64,000 bases of DNA from Candidatus Nitricoxidivorans perseverans (GTDB lineage: Bacteria > Pseudomonadota > Gammaproteobacteria > Burkholderiales > Rhodocyclaceae), in assembly GCA_030246985.1 (NCBI GenBank), contig CP107246.1, positions 1,986,282 through 2,050,281 of the forward strand, written 5' to 3'. Each line of letters starts with the position of its first letter. Position 1 is the first letter of the stretch. Below the pieces are notes generated by a model. It did no database searches and had not been told where the DNA came from. It worked only from the letters and a program-made list of their open reading frames with translations. This document shows, piece after piece, positions 50,957 through 59,929 of the stretch. Made by a program: the position numbers and the translations under genes.

Positions 50957-53092
50957 ATGAGAGAGGAAACTGACGGCACCCCATGCAACTCAGCGCTGTG
51001 CGGAGCCCTATTCCTGTCCGCCGAGATTGCTCGCATGCTGCTCGCCCGCTTTTGTTGCCATGGGCACCTAAGAATCGTTTATTGCCGCGCAAGCCGTACT
51101 GCGATTCGGTTGCTACGGAACCAGACGCAGCCGAGAGTCGTACTGCAGCGCCTGAAGGCTGCGCCGTATCATTTGCCGGCCCATCTGATGTGCGACCCGT
51201 TGCAACGCAGTTACCGTTGCGACGCGATAGAAACCGTTATCGAGGTGGCCCGCGCGGAAGTTGCGGCGATTGAAGAAAATCTTGACAGGGTTGGTGACCG
51301 TGTAATTCGATCCAACTGCGCCGATTTGCTGCGGCGCTACTTGCGTTACCAAGCCGGGGAAGCCGTTCGTGATCACGTCTATCTTGGATATCATTTGCTT
51401 TGCCTGAAACACAGGCACTATCCTGATGACTTCGCATTGGCGATTCCAAAGACATGGTGGAGCGATTCCCTTGATAGAGCACTGGCGCCTACGGGAATTC
51501 CGGTACTGCAAGTGACGTCCGTTTCCCATGCTTTCGACACCATTCGCTTGGCGTTTGAGGAGCGAATCCGGGGGCCAGTTACATCGTCATCCCGATTCGA
51601 GCCCGACAAGCCGATGGAGAACCTCCCGGACACGGATGCCATCCCGGATGCGAAGGCCAGCGGCGACTGGCCAGGATCCCGGTTGAGCCTGGTTGCCTGC
51701 GATGGGCTCGACTACAGGTTGCGCGGCAATGCGGCATGGGCGTGGCATAGCGGCTTGCCTCTCTCTGCATTCAGTTTTTTCTGGAATGTGGTGTCGCGAC
51801 GGCCGACCAATCTTGAACTTGGTCTTCCGAAGCGGGGAGCGCAGGTGTACGCCTTCCACTCTTCCTCTGCTCCGCCGGCTTGGCTGAAAATCCGAAGACG
51901 GTCAGGGATTGCAAAGGGAATCGGCCTTTTCGCGGCAGCGGCGCGGATTGTAGGCGCAGGCCACCTGTCGCTGATGTCCGGGAAGTCACGATGGGTTGCG
52001 GGCCAGATCGCGACCCTGGTCAATCGCGCACAAGACTGGCATGGATTTTTCGCCAACGGCAACGTGTCGGTCCATGTCGAATATGACTATGGCACGGATG
52101 CCTATGCGCGCGCCTTGGCGATGCGTTGTCGTGGTGGTATTGTCGTCCTTGATCAGAGAAGTCAATATTATGATAATTACGACCATTCTTCTGATCGACC
52201 CGGAGATGTCGCCTTCATATCTGGTCCTCATGGGTTGCGCTACTACTCGCCGCGCCTGTTCGAGGTACCGCCGATCGTATTGACGGGCATGAGCGCGGAC
52301 GATGGCATCGGGGAAGTGGATGTCCCCAATAGCCTCGCGGCTTCAGGACTTCCGACCGTTGCATTGTTCGACGAGCCCGGGACTCTATATGGCCCTGAAC
52401 ATGTTAGGAGATTCGTCTCCGATATGTTGGCACATTGCAGCGCAGTGCACTGCTACAGGATTCTCATCAAACCGAAGAAGCCGGCTATTACTTTCCTTTC
52501 ATCGCTTCCCGAGAGCGACCGGGCACTCGTTGATCGTCTGACCCAGCAGGGATATCTCGAGGTGGCTCCTGCTGAAACCTCGGTACGCGCGGTCTGTGCG
52601 AGGAGCAATATTGTTGTCTCCGTCCCATCTACAGCCGCTTGCATTGCCGTTGCAGCAGGCATTCCCACATTGGTTTTCAACCCGTTCCATACCATCCGGA
52701 CGATGTTCTACGAGCATGGACTGGAAAGCCGGTGCATTTTCACGAAACATAGCGACCTGCTCGACGCCTTGCTCGAGGTGATACATGAAAGTGGGAATCT
52801 TGTAGGCCAGTGTTCCAGAATAAGGCGCGCACTTGATCCGTGGCTGGACATGAAAGGAAACAACAGGAAGGGAATATTCCTTTCCGATCTGCTGCGGGAA
52901 ACCCAAGGCAAGACGGGAAGGCAACAGGCAATCTCATGTGCCATGGAAAGCTACAGGTCGAAAATAGGCCTCGAGTTTGCCGGATCGTGGCAGGCTGTTT
53001 GGAATGCAACTGGTGGATCTGAAGAGCTTGGGCTGAGCACGCAGCCACCAAGGTATGACCGCGTCAGTCAATCTGACGGCAATGAGGCATGA
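50957..53092 (+). CDS. Large surface-carbohydrate protein of unknown function
   Basis: A 711-residue soluble protein without a signal peptide; the ATG at 50957 (MREETDGTP) is used. I do not recognise a defined family. The C-terminal third resembles GT-B folds of polymer-assembly enzymes: LPTVALFDEPGTLYGPEHVRRFV, HCYRILIKPKKPAITFLSSLPESD and NIVVSVPSTAACIAVAAGIPTLVFNPFH, the last like the S.PST...A...G.P donor-site helix of PFTS-motif polysaccharide proteins. Codon use is markedly less GC-rich than neighbours, suggesting a different origin. It overlaps the oxidoreductase start by ATGA. Confidence 0.6.
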   Translation: MREETDGTPCNSALCGALFLSAEIARMLLARFCCHGHLRIVYCRASRTAIRLLRNQTQPRVVLQRLKAAPYHLPAHLMCDPLQRSYRCDAIETVIEVARAEVAAIEENLDRVGDRVIRSNCADLLRRYLRYQAGEAVRDHVYLGYHLLCLKHRHYPDDFALAIPKTWWSDSLDRALAPTGIPVLQVTSVSHAFDTIRLAFEERIRGPVTSSSRFEPDKPMENLPDTDAIPDAKASGDWPGSRLSLVACDGLDYRLRGNAAWAWHSGLPLSAFSFFWNVVSRRPTNLELGLPKRGAQVYAFHSSSAPPAWLKIRRRSGIAKGIGLFAAAARIVGAGHLSLMSGKSRWVAGQIATLVNRAQDWHGFFANGNVSVHVEYDYGTDAYARALAMRCRGGIVVLDQRSQYYDNYDHSSDRPGDVAFISGPHGLRYYSPRLFEVPPIVLTGMSADDGIGEVDVPNSLAASGLPTVALFDEPGTLYGPEHVRRFVSDMLAHCSAVHCYRILIKPKKPAITFLSSLPESDRALVDRLTQQGYLEVAPAETSVRAVCARSNIVVSVPSTAACIAVAAGIPTLVFNPFHTIRTMFYEHGLESRCIFTKHSDLLDALLEVIHESGNLVGQCSRIRRALDPWLDMKGNNRKGIFLSDLLRETQGKTGRQQAISCAMESYRSKIGLEFAGSWQAVWNATGGSEELGLSTQPPRYDRVSQSDGNEA

Positions 53093-54120
53093 GAATGTCT
53101 TCGCAACAGCCAGGCAAGCCCAGGCGGTGGAAAGCCGCCATCATTGGTTTCGGCAGGATTGCGGAAGGCCGCACCGACGCGGGTGCCCTGCCGCTCTCCC
53201 ATGTCGATGCCTACCTGTCTAACCGGAATGACGTTTCGCTGGAGGCGGTCGCCGATACGAGCGCAGGGCGTAGGGCGAGGGCTGCCGAGTTGCTGCCCGG
53301 CATCCGCCTGTATTCCGATGGCGAGGAGATGCTGGTCGCGGAGCGACCCGACATCGTCAGCATCTGCACGCCCGATGCCACGCATGTGCATTGGCTGCTT
53401 GCGGCGGGCAATGCGGGCGTTCGGGGGGCCTGGTGCGAAAAGCCCGTGGCCATGACGGCGGCGGAGGCCGACCGGCTTGCAGTCCTCGCGAAGGAAAGCG
53501 GCATGAAGGTGCAGGTTTGTCACTGGCGGCGTTTCGTCCCGGAGATTTCGCTGCTGGCGCGATCGATCCGGACGGGTGAATTCGGGGAGATTCTCGGGGC
53601 AACCGGGTACTATCCCGGGGGCTGGTTCCGCAATGGCACCCACCTCGTCGACCTCGTTCATTTCCTGTTGGGACCCCTGACGCTGCAACATGCCGGTCCT
53701 TCCTGCGCCGAGGAACCCGACGACCCCGGGCTTTCGGTCGTCGCCGGCCTGGCGGGCGGAGCGTACTGCACGCTCATGTCCGTCCCGAGGCGTCCGTACA
53801 ATCTTTTCGAACTCGACATCCTGTGCGTTAAGGCGCGCATCAGGGTCGCGGAGAATGGACGCCGCATCGAGATGCAGCGCAGCAAGCCCGATCCGGTATT
53901 CCGGCACCTGGAAATGCTCCGCGTGTCCCGGGAGCGGATTGCATGTCAATGGCGAAACGCGTCCAGGAACGGATTGTCGGACCTGGTCGCCAGCCTTCCG
54001 GGAGGTCGCGCGCCCCTTTGCGGCCTGGATGATGCACTGGCCGTCACGCGCTTCCTGATCGCCGCCTCCGAGTTCGGGAAGCGGACAACACCATCCTTGC
54101 CATCCATCACCTGCTCATGA
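53089..54120 (+). CDS. Gfo/Idh/MocA-family oxidoreductase
   Basis: A 343-residue NAD(P)-dependent enzyme. AAIIGFGRIAEG is the Rossmann loop, VSICTPDATHVHWLLAA and GAWCEKPVAMTAAEA carry the family EKP lysine, and the C-terminal sandwich domain includes GGWFRNGTHLVDLVHFLLGPL with the catalytic-type His pair. In glycan clusters such enzymes oxidise or reduce C3/C4 of nucleotide-amino sugars before a DegT aminotransferase acts, which is exactly the next gene here. Confidence 0.85.
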   Translation: MRMSSQQPGKPRRWKAAIIGFGRIAEGRTDAGALPLSHVDAYLSNRNDVSLEAVADTSAGRRARAAELLPGIRLYSDGEEMLVAERPDIVSICTPDATHVHWLLAAGNAGVRGAWCEKPVAMTAAEADRLAVLAKESGMKVQVCHWRRFVPEISLLARSIRTGEFGEILGATGYYPGGWFRNGTHLVDLVHFLLGPLTLQHAGPSCAEEPDDPGLSVVAGLAGGAYCTLMSVPRRPYNLFELDILCVKARIRVAENGRRIEMQRSKPDPVFRHLEMLRVSRERIACQWRNASRNGLSDLVASLPGGRAPLCGLDDALAVTRFLIAASEFGKRTTPSLPSITCS

Positions 54121-55406
54121 ACAAACCGGCGCTTCTCGGTGGGTCGCCCGTCAGGGCCATCCCCTATCCCCCCTACAACCCGATCGACGAGGAGGCAAGG
54201 CGGCGGGCGGATGCCGTCCTCGAAAGCGGCCTCCTGTCGGGATTCGTCGGCCGCGGCAATGCCCAGTTCTACGGCGGCCCGGTCGTCCTTGAACTTGAGG
54301 CCGCGCTTTGCCGGCGTTTCGGTTCGGCCCATGCGGTAACGGTCAACTCGGCGACAAGCGGACTGCATGCAGCGCTGCTTGCGGCGGGCATCGGGCCGGG
54401 AGACGAGGTCATCGTCCCTCCCATCACGATGTCCGCCACGGCATCGGCCGTCCTTATGTGCGGCGCGACCCCCGTCTTCGCAGACATCGAACCGGACTAT
54501 TTCTGCCTGGATCCCGAGGCTGTTCGCAAGGCGGTACGGCCGGCGACCAGGGCGATCGTCGCGGTGAATCTGTTTGGCCAGCCCGCCGCACTGGGGGAAC
54601 TCCGGGATATCGCCGACCGGAACGGGCTCGTACTCGTAGAAGACAGTGCCCAGGCGCCCGGAGCGATGTACGAAGGGAGGCCGGCGGGCACGGTGGGCCA
54701 TATGGGCGTGCTCAGCTTCAACCGCCACAAGACGGTGCAGTGCGGCGAGGGAGGCGCCGTGCTGACGGACGATCCCCGGCTGGCGAAGCGCCTTCAACTG
54801 CTGCGTAACCACGGCGAGGTAGTCGTCCATGATTGGGGTACCGGCGAGGACAACGACATCGTCGGATACAACTACCGCCTGACCGACTTGCAGGCGGCGG
54901 TCGTGATACCGCAAATTGCACGGCTCGATGACCTGAACCTTCCCCGCATCCGCCTTGCCGAGGCGCTTTCGATGGCCCTAGCGCCGTTCGACTTCCTGCG
55001 CACGCCGCGATTGCGTCCCGGCACGTCCCATGTCTATTACCTGTACCCGATCACCTATTCCCCGGATCTGCTGGGACTGAGCCAGAACACCTTCGTGAAG
55101 GCGGCTTCCGCCGAGGGAGTCCACCTTTCGGCATACGTTACCCCCATCGGCAATCTGCCCGTCTTCGGCCGCGCGATTCCGTCCGCGGCGGCGGGGCCGA
55201 CGAGGCTTTTCGAGGGGCGCGCGACGGGGGTGAAGTCTGCCGCCTGCCCTGTGGCCGAGAGGATGGCGTCCGAGCAACTGGTCGTGACGAACATATGCCG
55301 CCCACCGCTGGGAATGCGGGAGATCGAGGAAATTGCCGAGGCAATCGGCAAGGTATCCGCCAACCGCGAGGCGTTGGCCAGTTGGGAGCGGGGCGAGTCC
55401 GGATGA
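54117..55406 (+). CDS. DegT/DnrJ/EryC1/StrS aminotransferase
   Basis: A 429-residue PLP enzyme. AHAVTVNSATSGLHAALLAAGIGPGDEVIVPP and LVLVEDSAQAPGAMYEG are family blocks; the Schiff-base lysine is in LSFNRHKTVQCGEGGAVL. NYRLTDLQAAVVIPQI and the C-terminal RPPLGMREIEEI complete the fold. It should transfer an amino group to a keto nucleotide-sugar made by the MocA enzyme or the dehydratase. It overlaps the oxidoreductase gene by ATGA. Confidence 0.9.
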   Translation: MNKPALLGGSPVRAIPYPPYNPIDEEARRRADAVLESGLLSGFVGRGNAQFYGGPVVLELEAALCRRFGSAHAVTVNSATSGLHAALLAAGIGPGDEVIVPPITMSATASAVLMCGATPVFADIEPDYFCLDPEAVRKAVRPATRAIVAVNLFGQPAALGELRDIADRNGLVLVEDSAQAPGAMYEGRPAGTVGHMGVLSFNRHKTVQCGEGGAVLTDDPRLAKRLQLLRNHGEVVVHDWGTGEDNDIVGYNYRLTDLQAAVVIPQIARLDDLNLPRIRLAEALSMALAPFDFLRTPRLRPGTSHVYYLYPITYSPDLLGLSQNTFVKAASAEGVHLSAYVTPIGNLPVFGRAIPSAAAGPTRLFEGRATGVKSAACPVAERMASEQLVVTNICRPPLGMREIEEIAEAIGKVSANREALASWERGESG

Positions 55407-55413
55407 ATTGCCC

Positions 55414-56427
55414 TTGAAGACGGTCCTTGTCCATTGCTGGGAGGCAGGCGCCGCAGCGGCCCTTGCACCTGTGATCAGGTTGGCAATCCGGCGCGGACAC
55501 AGGGTCGTCAGCACCTCCCTCGATCCCGGAGCCAGCCTGCTTTCCCGCCGTTTCGACGCCATCGGGCAGATCGCAATGCCGGATATCCGCAGCGGTGCGG
55601 CCGACATCGCCCTCGTCGGATTGGGGCACCCCCGAAACAGCGCCGGAACGGCAACCTGGTCCAGAATCGCGGACCTGCTGCCCTCTGTCGGAGTGCTGGA
55701 CCACTGGAAGGGACTGGAGCGATTTTTCCCGGAACGAGGCGGGGGAGCACCTCTGGCCTTGCCGGAATTGCTTTGCGTTCCGGACGACGTTTGCGCCCAG
55801 GCTCTCGCCGGATTGGGAATGCCTGGCGGGAGACTCCGGGTAACGGGGCATCCGCGCCTTGATTGCGACCTCGATCCCGGCGCCGCGGCGATCCGCACAG
55901 AGGCACGCCGGCGGTTGGGTTTCCCTGAGGGACAGCCGGTCCATGTGCTCGCATCGGAGACGGTCCACGATCACGGTTTCTTCGATGCCTGCGGGAGCGG
56001 ATGCCATCCCCTGGAGCGGCACCCGTGCGGGAACCGGGAACTGCTGGATCGCCTGATCGCGGACGCTTCCGATGGCGGGGCCTTGCTGGTGGCCAGACCT
56101 CATCCGCAGCAACGGGTTCCAGCATATGGGACTCTGAGGGTCATCTCCTGGGCCGAGGCGGACGACGAGATGCTCATCGCCGCTGCCGACCGGGTCTATG
56201 GGCTAAGCTCCCTCTTTCTCGCGCTTGCGCAAAAGCGGGGTGTGGAGGTTGTCAACATTGCGCCCTGGCTGGACGCGTGGCGGCCGGAACAGGCGTTCCT
56301 GTCAGTGGACCTGTGGAATTACCTGACAACCGAAGGCGATTTTTCCAGTGGCGGGGGAGGTCATCCCCCCGGCAGCCGCGATGCCGTCACGGCGATTCTC
56401 GGCGAACTTGAAGGCATGTTGTCTTGA
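55414..56427 (+). CDS. Putative GT-B-type protein of glycan synthesis
   Basis: A 337-residue protein beginning LKTVLVHCWEAGAAAALAPVIRLA, with a TTG start at 55414 (55408 also possible). ELLCVPDDVCAQALAGLGMPGGRLRVTGHPRLD, midway, matches the hinge region of GT-B enzymes and UDP-GlcNAc 2-epimerases, and LLVARPHPQQRVPAYG and DRVYGLSSLFLALAQKRGVEVVNI resemble the donor domain. It lacks the N-terminal signatures of NeuC and PseG. It could be an unusual UDP-sugar hydrolase or a glycosyltransferase; I cannot decide. Confidence 0.5.
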   Translation: MKTVLVHCWEAGAAAALAPVIRLAIRRGHRVVSTSLDPGASLLSRRFDAIGQIAMPDIRSGAADIALVGLGHPRNSAGTATWSRIADLLPSVGVLDHWKGLERFFPERGGGAPLALPELLCVPDDVCAQALAGLGMPGGRLRVTGHPRLDCDLDPGAAAIRTEARRRLGFPEGQPVHVLASETVHDHGFFDACGSGCHPLERHPCGNRELLDRLIADASDGGALLVARPHPQQRVPAYGTLRVISWAEADDEMLIAAADRVYGLSSLFLALAQKRGVEVVNIAPWLDAWRPEQAFLSVDLWNYLTTEGDFSSGGGGHPPGSRDAVTAILGELEGMLS

Positions 56428-56440
56428 AAGGGGTTTGACG

Positions 56441-57409
56441 ATGGCAGACAGGCAGGTATTGATTTCCGGCGGACTTGGATTCATCGGCCAGGCCCTCATG
56501 GCGCCCTTGCTTGCCGATGGAGTCCGCGTTCGCGTACTGGATGACCTCAGCAACCCCTCGATTCCGCCGGAAGTCGCGCGGGGCATGGGCGCGGAAGTCA
56601 TCGTCGGGAACATTGCCGACAAGGACGCCTGCTTCCAGGCTGCGGAAGGCGTGGCCGGGATTGTGCATCTGGCAGCCCAGACTTATGTGGCGCGCTCGAT
56701 AGAGGACCCATGGTCCGACCTCCGGATAAATGGACAGGGTACGCTCAACCTGCTCGAAGCGGCGAGAAGGTGCGGCGTGGAGCACTTCGTCCTTGCTTCG
56801 TCGAACGCGGTTGCCGGCACGGCCCAGCCGCCGTTTTCCGAAGAGGCGCGGCTGAATCCCCTGTCCCCCTACGGCTGCACCAAGCTGCTTGCGGAAAGCT
56901 ATTGCGGGGTATATGCCCGTACGCATGGCGTCAGGACGGTGGCCCTGCGGTTCTCCAACATTTTCGGGCCCGGCTCGTGGAGGAAGGGCAGTGTTGTGGC
57001 CACCTTCATCAGAAAGGCATTGCAGGGCGAGCCGGTCGTTGTCGACGGCGACGGCCGGCAGACGAGGGATTTCCTGTATATCGACGATCTGGTTGCCGCC
57101 ATACGGCTTGCGATGGAGCGCGCCCCTGCGGGGGAAGTGTTCTGCATAGGCGCTGGCCGTGCCACGACGATCGCGGAGGTTGTCGGCGAACTCGACCGCA
57201 TATACTCATCATGGGCCGGCAAGCCGATGATGATCGAGCATGGCCCCCCACGGTTGGGCGACATCCGGGACAACTGGAGCGACATTTCGAAGGCAGGACG
57301 CCTGCTGGGCTTTTCCCCTGATCGCCCGCTGGGGGTCGCGATGGAGCAGACGTTCGGCTGGTTTGTCGAAGAGTGGCTGCCGGTTTCGGGGAACTGGCCA
57401 ACCCATTGA
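56441..57409 (+). CDS. NAD-dependent nucleotide-sugar epimerase/dehydratase
   Basis: A 322-residue extended SDR. VLISGGLGFIGQALMAPLLADG binds NAD, VHLAAQTYVARSIEDPWSDLRINGQGTLNLLEAA is the family block, SPYGCTKLLAESYCGVY provides the YxxxK pair, and TRDFLYIDDLVAAI follows. The usual SS[ST].VYG block is changed to ASSNAVAG, so the catalytic serine region is slightly atypical. The substrate is probably a UDP- or GDP-linked sugar of the same pathway. Confidence 0.83.
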   Translation: MADRQVLISGGLGFIGQALMAPLLADGVRVRVLDDLSNPSIPPEVARGMGAEVIVGNIADKDACFQAAEGVAGIVHLAAQTYVARSIEDPWSDLRINGQGTLNLLEAARRCGVEHFVLASSNAVAGTAQPPFSEEARLNPLSPYGCTKLLAESYCGVYARTHGVRTVALRFSNIFGPGSWRKGSVVATFIRKALQGEPVVVDGDGRQTRDFLYIDDLVAAIRLAMERAPAGEVFCIGAGRATTIAEVVGELDRIYSSWAGKPMMIEHGPPRLGDIRDNWSDISKAGRLLGFSPDRPLGVAMEQTFGWFVEEWLPVSGNWPTH

Positions 57410-57420
57410 GGAAGAGGATC

Positions 57421-58518
57421 ATGAGCAGCGAAAACGGCGACGTACCCTTTCCGCAACTGCGCTATTGCGTCAGGTGCTGCCTTCCGGAAACCGTCGAGGG
57501 CATCAGGTTCGACGAACGCGGGATATGCACCGGATGCAACAGCTCGGAGCAGAAGATGAAGATCGACTGGGCCGAGCGAGAAAAGGCGCTCAGGGGAAAG
57601 CTGGAGCATTACAAGCAGCTTGCCGGCGACAACTACCATTGCATCGTTCCGATAAGCGGCGGCAAGGACTCCTGTTTCCAGTTGTATGTGCTGACGCGCA
57701 TATACGGAATCCGGCCGCTCGCCGTGACTTTCAGCCACACCTGGTATTCGGAGACGGGCAGATACAACCTCCAGAATGCGCTGGAGAAATTCGATGTGGA
57801 CCACATCATGTACACACCAAAGCGCAGCTTGGTCAATCGGCTGGCGCGCAAATCGCTGTACGCGATCGGGGATGCCTGCTGGCATTGCCACACGGGTGTC
57901 GGCGCCTTCCCGCTTCAGATTGCCCGCAGGTTCGGCATCAGGCTGCTGGTCTGGGGGGAGTCCGCTGCCGAGAACGGAACCAAGGCGGATTACCAGAATC
58001 CGGTCAAGTTCGACGAAAACTACTTCCTCAGAATCTCATCGAAGGTCGGCACCGATGCGATGGTCGGCGATGGCATCGAGGCGGGCGAGTTGAGGATGTT
58101 CCGGTATCCGACGAGCGACGAGATGCGGGAGGCCGGCATCGAAGGCATCCACCTCGGAGACTACGTATTCTGGGACGACGAGAGATTCGTCGAATTCCTG
58201 AAAAAGGAGATCGACTGGCGGGAAGACCATGTCGAGGGAACGTACAAGGGGTACAAGAGCGTCGAGTGTCGAATGGCGGGCGTCCATGACTACATGAAGT
58301 TCATGAAAAGGGGATTCGGGAGGGCCACGGACCACGCGACCAGGGATGTGCGGGCCGGTATCCTCACACAGGCCGAAGGCTTCGATCTGGCGCGCCGGCA
58401 TGACGCAGAACGCCCCGGCGCCATGGACATGTATACCGAACTCACTGGCCTGGACGAGTCGGAAGTGATCCGCGAACTGAAAGCCCAGCGGAAGGGTGCG
58501 GCCAGGAAGCTTGGCTGA
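57421..58518 (+). CDS. N-acetyl sugar amidotransferase (PP-loop; WbpG/PseA/LegF-like)
   Basis: A 365-residue PP-loop ATPase. Zinc-type cysteines occur at YCVRCCLPET (16, 19, 20), CTGC (36, 39) and DACWHCH (153, 156); the PP-loop is SGGKDS at 79-84. Known relatives turn an N-acetyl group into an acetamidino group using ATP and ammonia supplied by HisH/HisF-like partners (as WbpG with its partners in LPS). No hisH or hisF homologue is present in this window; the next gene instead encodes an amidase-signature enzyme. Confidence 0.88.
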   Translation: MSSENGDVPFPQLRYCVRCCLPETVEGIRFDERGICTGCNSSEQKMKIDWAEREKALRGKLEHYKQLAGDNYHCIVPISGGKDSCFQLYVLTRIYGIRPLAVTFSHTWYSETGRYNLQNALEKFDVDHIMYTPKRSLVNRLARKSLYAIGDACWHCHTGVGAFPLQIARRFGIRLLVWGESAAENGTKADYQNPVKFDENYFLRISSKVGTDAMVGDGIEAGELRMFRYPTSDEMREAGIEGIHLGDYVFWDDERFVEFLKKEIDWREDHVEGTYKGYKSVECRMAGVHDYMKFMKRGFGRATDHATRDVRAGILTQAEGFDLARRHDAERPGAMDMYTELTGLDESEVIRELKAQRKGAARKLG

Positions 58519-58557
58519 ACGATTATCCGAATAATTGCCGCAGGGACCAAGAAACAG

Positions 58558-59913
58558 ATGCGTGACGATGAATTCCTGTCATTGAGCGCCGCCGAGATCG
58601 GCAGGCTTGTAGGCGCGAAGCGCCTGAGCGCACGGGAGGTGACCGAGGCGGCGCTGCGGCGGATTCGCGACGGGGACGCCGCAATCCATGCGTGGGAAAG
58701 CGTTGACGAGGAGTACGCCTTGCGCCAGGCGGCGGTAGTGGACGCGCGCATCGAATCCGGCGGAGAAGCCGGCTGCATGGCTGGCGCCCCGCTCGGCGTC
58801 AAAGACGTATTCAACACGGAAGTGCTGCCAACTAGGATGGGCAGCGCGATCTGGCGCGATCACCACGCGGGCAACGACGCAAGGGTGGTCGCCCAGCTAC
58901 GGTGGGCCGGCGCAATCATCGTCGGGAAGACCGTGACTGCCGAGTTCGCGGTGCATGAGCCGGGGCCGACGCGCAATCCCCACAACCTCGATCGGACACC
59001 GGGAACTTCCTCCAGCGGCTCGGCCGCCGCGGTGTCGGCAGGAATGGTGCCGGTGGCTCTGGGAACGCAGACCGCCGGCTCGCTCATCCGACCGGCCAGC
59101 TTTTGCGGCATCTTCGCCTTCAAGCCGACATTCGGCTGGCTGCCGCGAACGGGCGTCCTGAAAACCACCGACACGCTCGACCAGATCGGTTTCCATGTGC
59201 GGCACATGGATGATGCCCGCCTGCTGTTCGAGGCTGCCAGAATCGGGGGGCGGGATCATCCCCTGAAAGAGGAACGTCTTGCATCCTTTCCGGAAAAGCG
59301 GAATTGGCGGGTCGGCCTTGCGAGAACGCACCTCTGGAATGAAGCCCCGGATTATGCGCGGCGTGTACTGCTGGATTTCGCGGAATCCATCAGGTGCAAT
59401 GCGATTGAAGTCGTCGACACCGACCTGCCTGCAGGGTTCAACCGTGCGCACGACGTCCATGCCGCCATCTACGATTCCGACCTTTCGTATTATTTCAGGC
59501 GCGAGATGAACATCGACGAACGGAGCGTCAGCGCCCAGCTTCGCGAGATCATCAGGAGCGGAATGAGGATTCCCCCCGATCGCTACCAGGAGGCGCTTAG
59601 ACAGCAGGCCGCCCTTGCAGGAGGCCTGGATCGCCATATGGCCGAATCGGGCATCGACATGCTGCTGACGCTGTCGTCGAATGGCGAAGCGCCGATGACG
59701 GAGCCGATTCCCTTTCGCGACCCCTGCGCGATCTTTTCGCTCTGCGGCATGCCGACCGTGAGCATGCCCGCGTTTTCAAGCCCATCCGGCCTCCCTTTCG
59801 GAGCGCAGATCGCCGCCAGGAAATATGCGGACCGCCTGCTGCTCGACTTTGCAGAATATCTCGTGGCGCAGGGGTTGGCCCCGGCGGCGAAGATTGCATC
59901 AGCACAAACCTGA
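58558..59913 (+). CDS. Amidase-signature enzyme (GatA-like)
   Basis: A 451-residue amidase. The catalytic triad is visible: Lys82 in GVKDVFN, the cis-Ser in GTSSSGSAAAV (about 151-152) and the nucleophile Ser175 in TQTAGSLIRPA. FCGIFAFKPTFGWLPRTGV and LCGMPTVSMPAF are further family blocks. Its place directly after the PP-loop amidotransferase suggests it could release ammonia for that enzyme, as GatA does in the tRNA amidotransferase, or act on an amide of the glycan pathway. It is unlikely to be the tRNA enzyme itself, since no gatB/gatC is adjacent. Confidence 0.85.
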   Translation: MRDDEFLSLSAAEIGRLVGAKRLSAREVTEAALRRIRDGDAAIHAWESVDEEYALRQAAVVDARIESGGEAGCMAGAPLGVKDVFNTEVLPTRMGSAIWRDHHAGNDARVVAQLRWAGAIIVGKTVTAEFAVHEPGPTRNPHNLDRTPGTSSSGSAAAVSAGMVPVALGTQTAGSLIRPASFCGIFAFKPTFGWLPRTGVLKTTDTLDQIGFHVRHMDDARLLFEAARIGGRDHPLKEERLASFPEKRNWRVGLARTHLWNEAPDYARRVLLDFAESIRCNAIEVVDTDLPAGFNRAHDVHAAIYDSDLSYYFRREMNIDERSVSAQLREIIRSGMRIPPDRYQEALRQQAALAGGLDRHMAESGIDMLLTLSSNGEAPMTEPIPFRDPCAIFSLCGMPTVSMPAFSSPSGLPFGAQIAARKYADRLLLDFAEYLVAQGLAPAAKIASAQT

Positions 59914-59929
59914 TCAGGAAGGAAATCCG

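Noticed and set aside
58718-58728. A second ops-like string (GGCGGTAGTGG) in the amidase gene
   Set aside because: It departs from the ops core after the first eight bases, lies inside a coding sequence in the middle of an operon, and its bases are explained by the encoded Ala-Ala-Val-Val.
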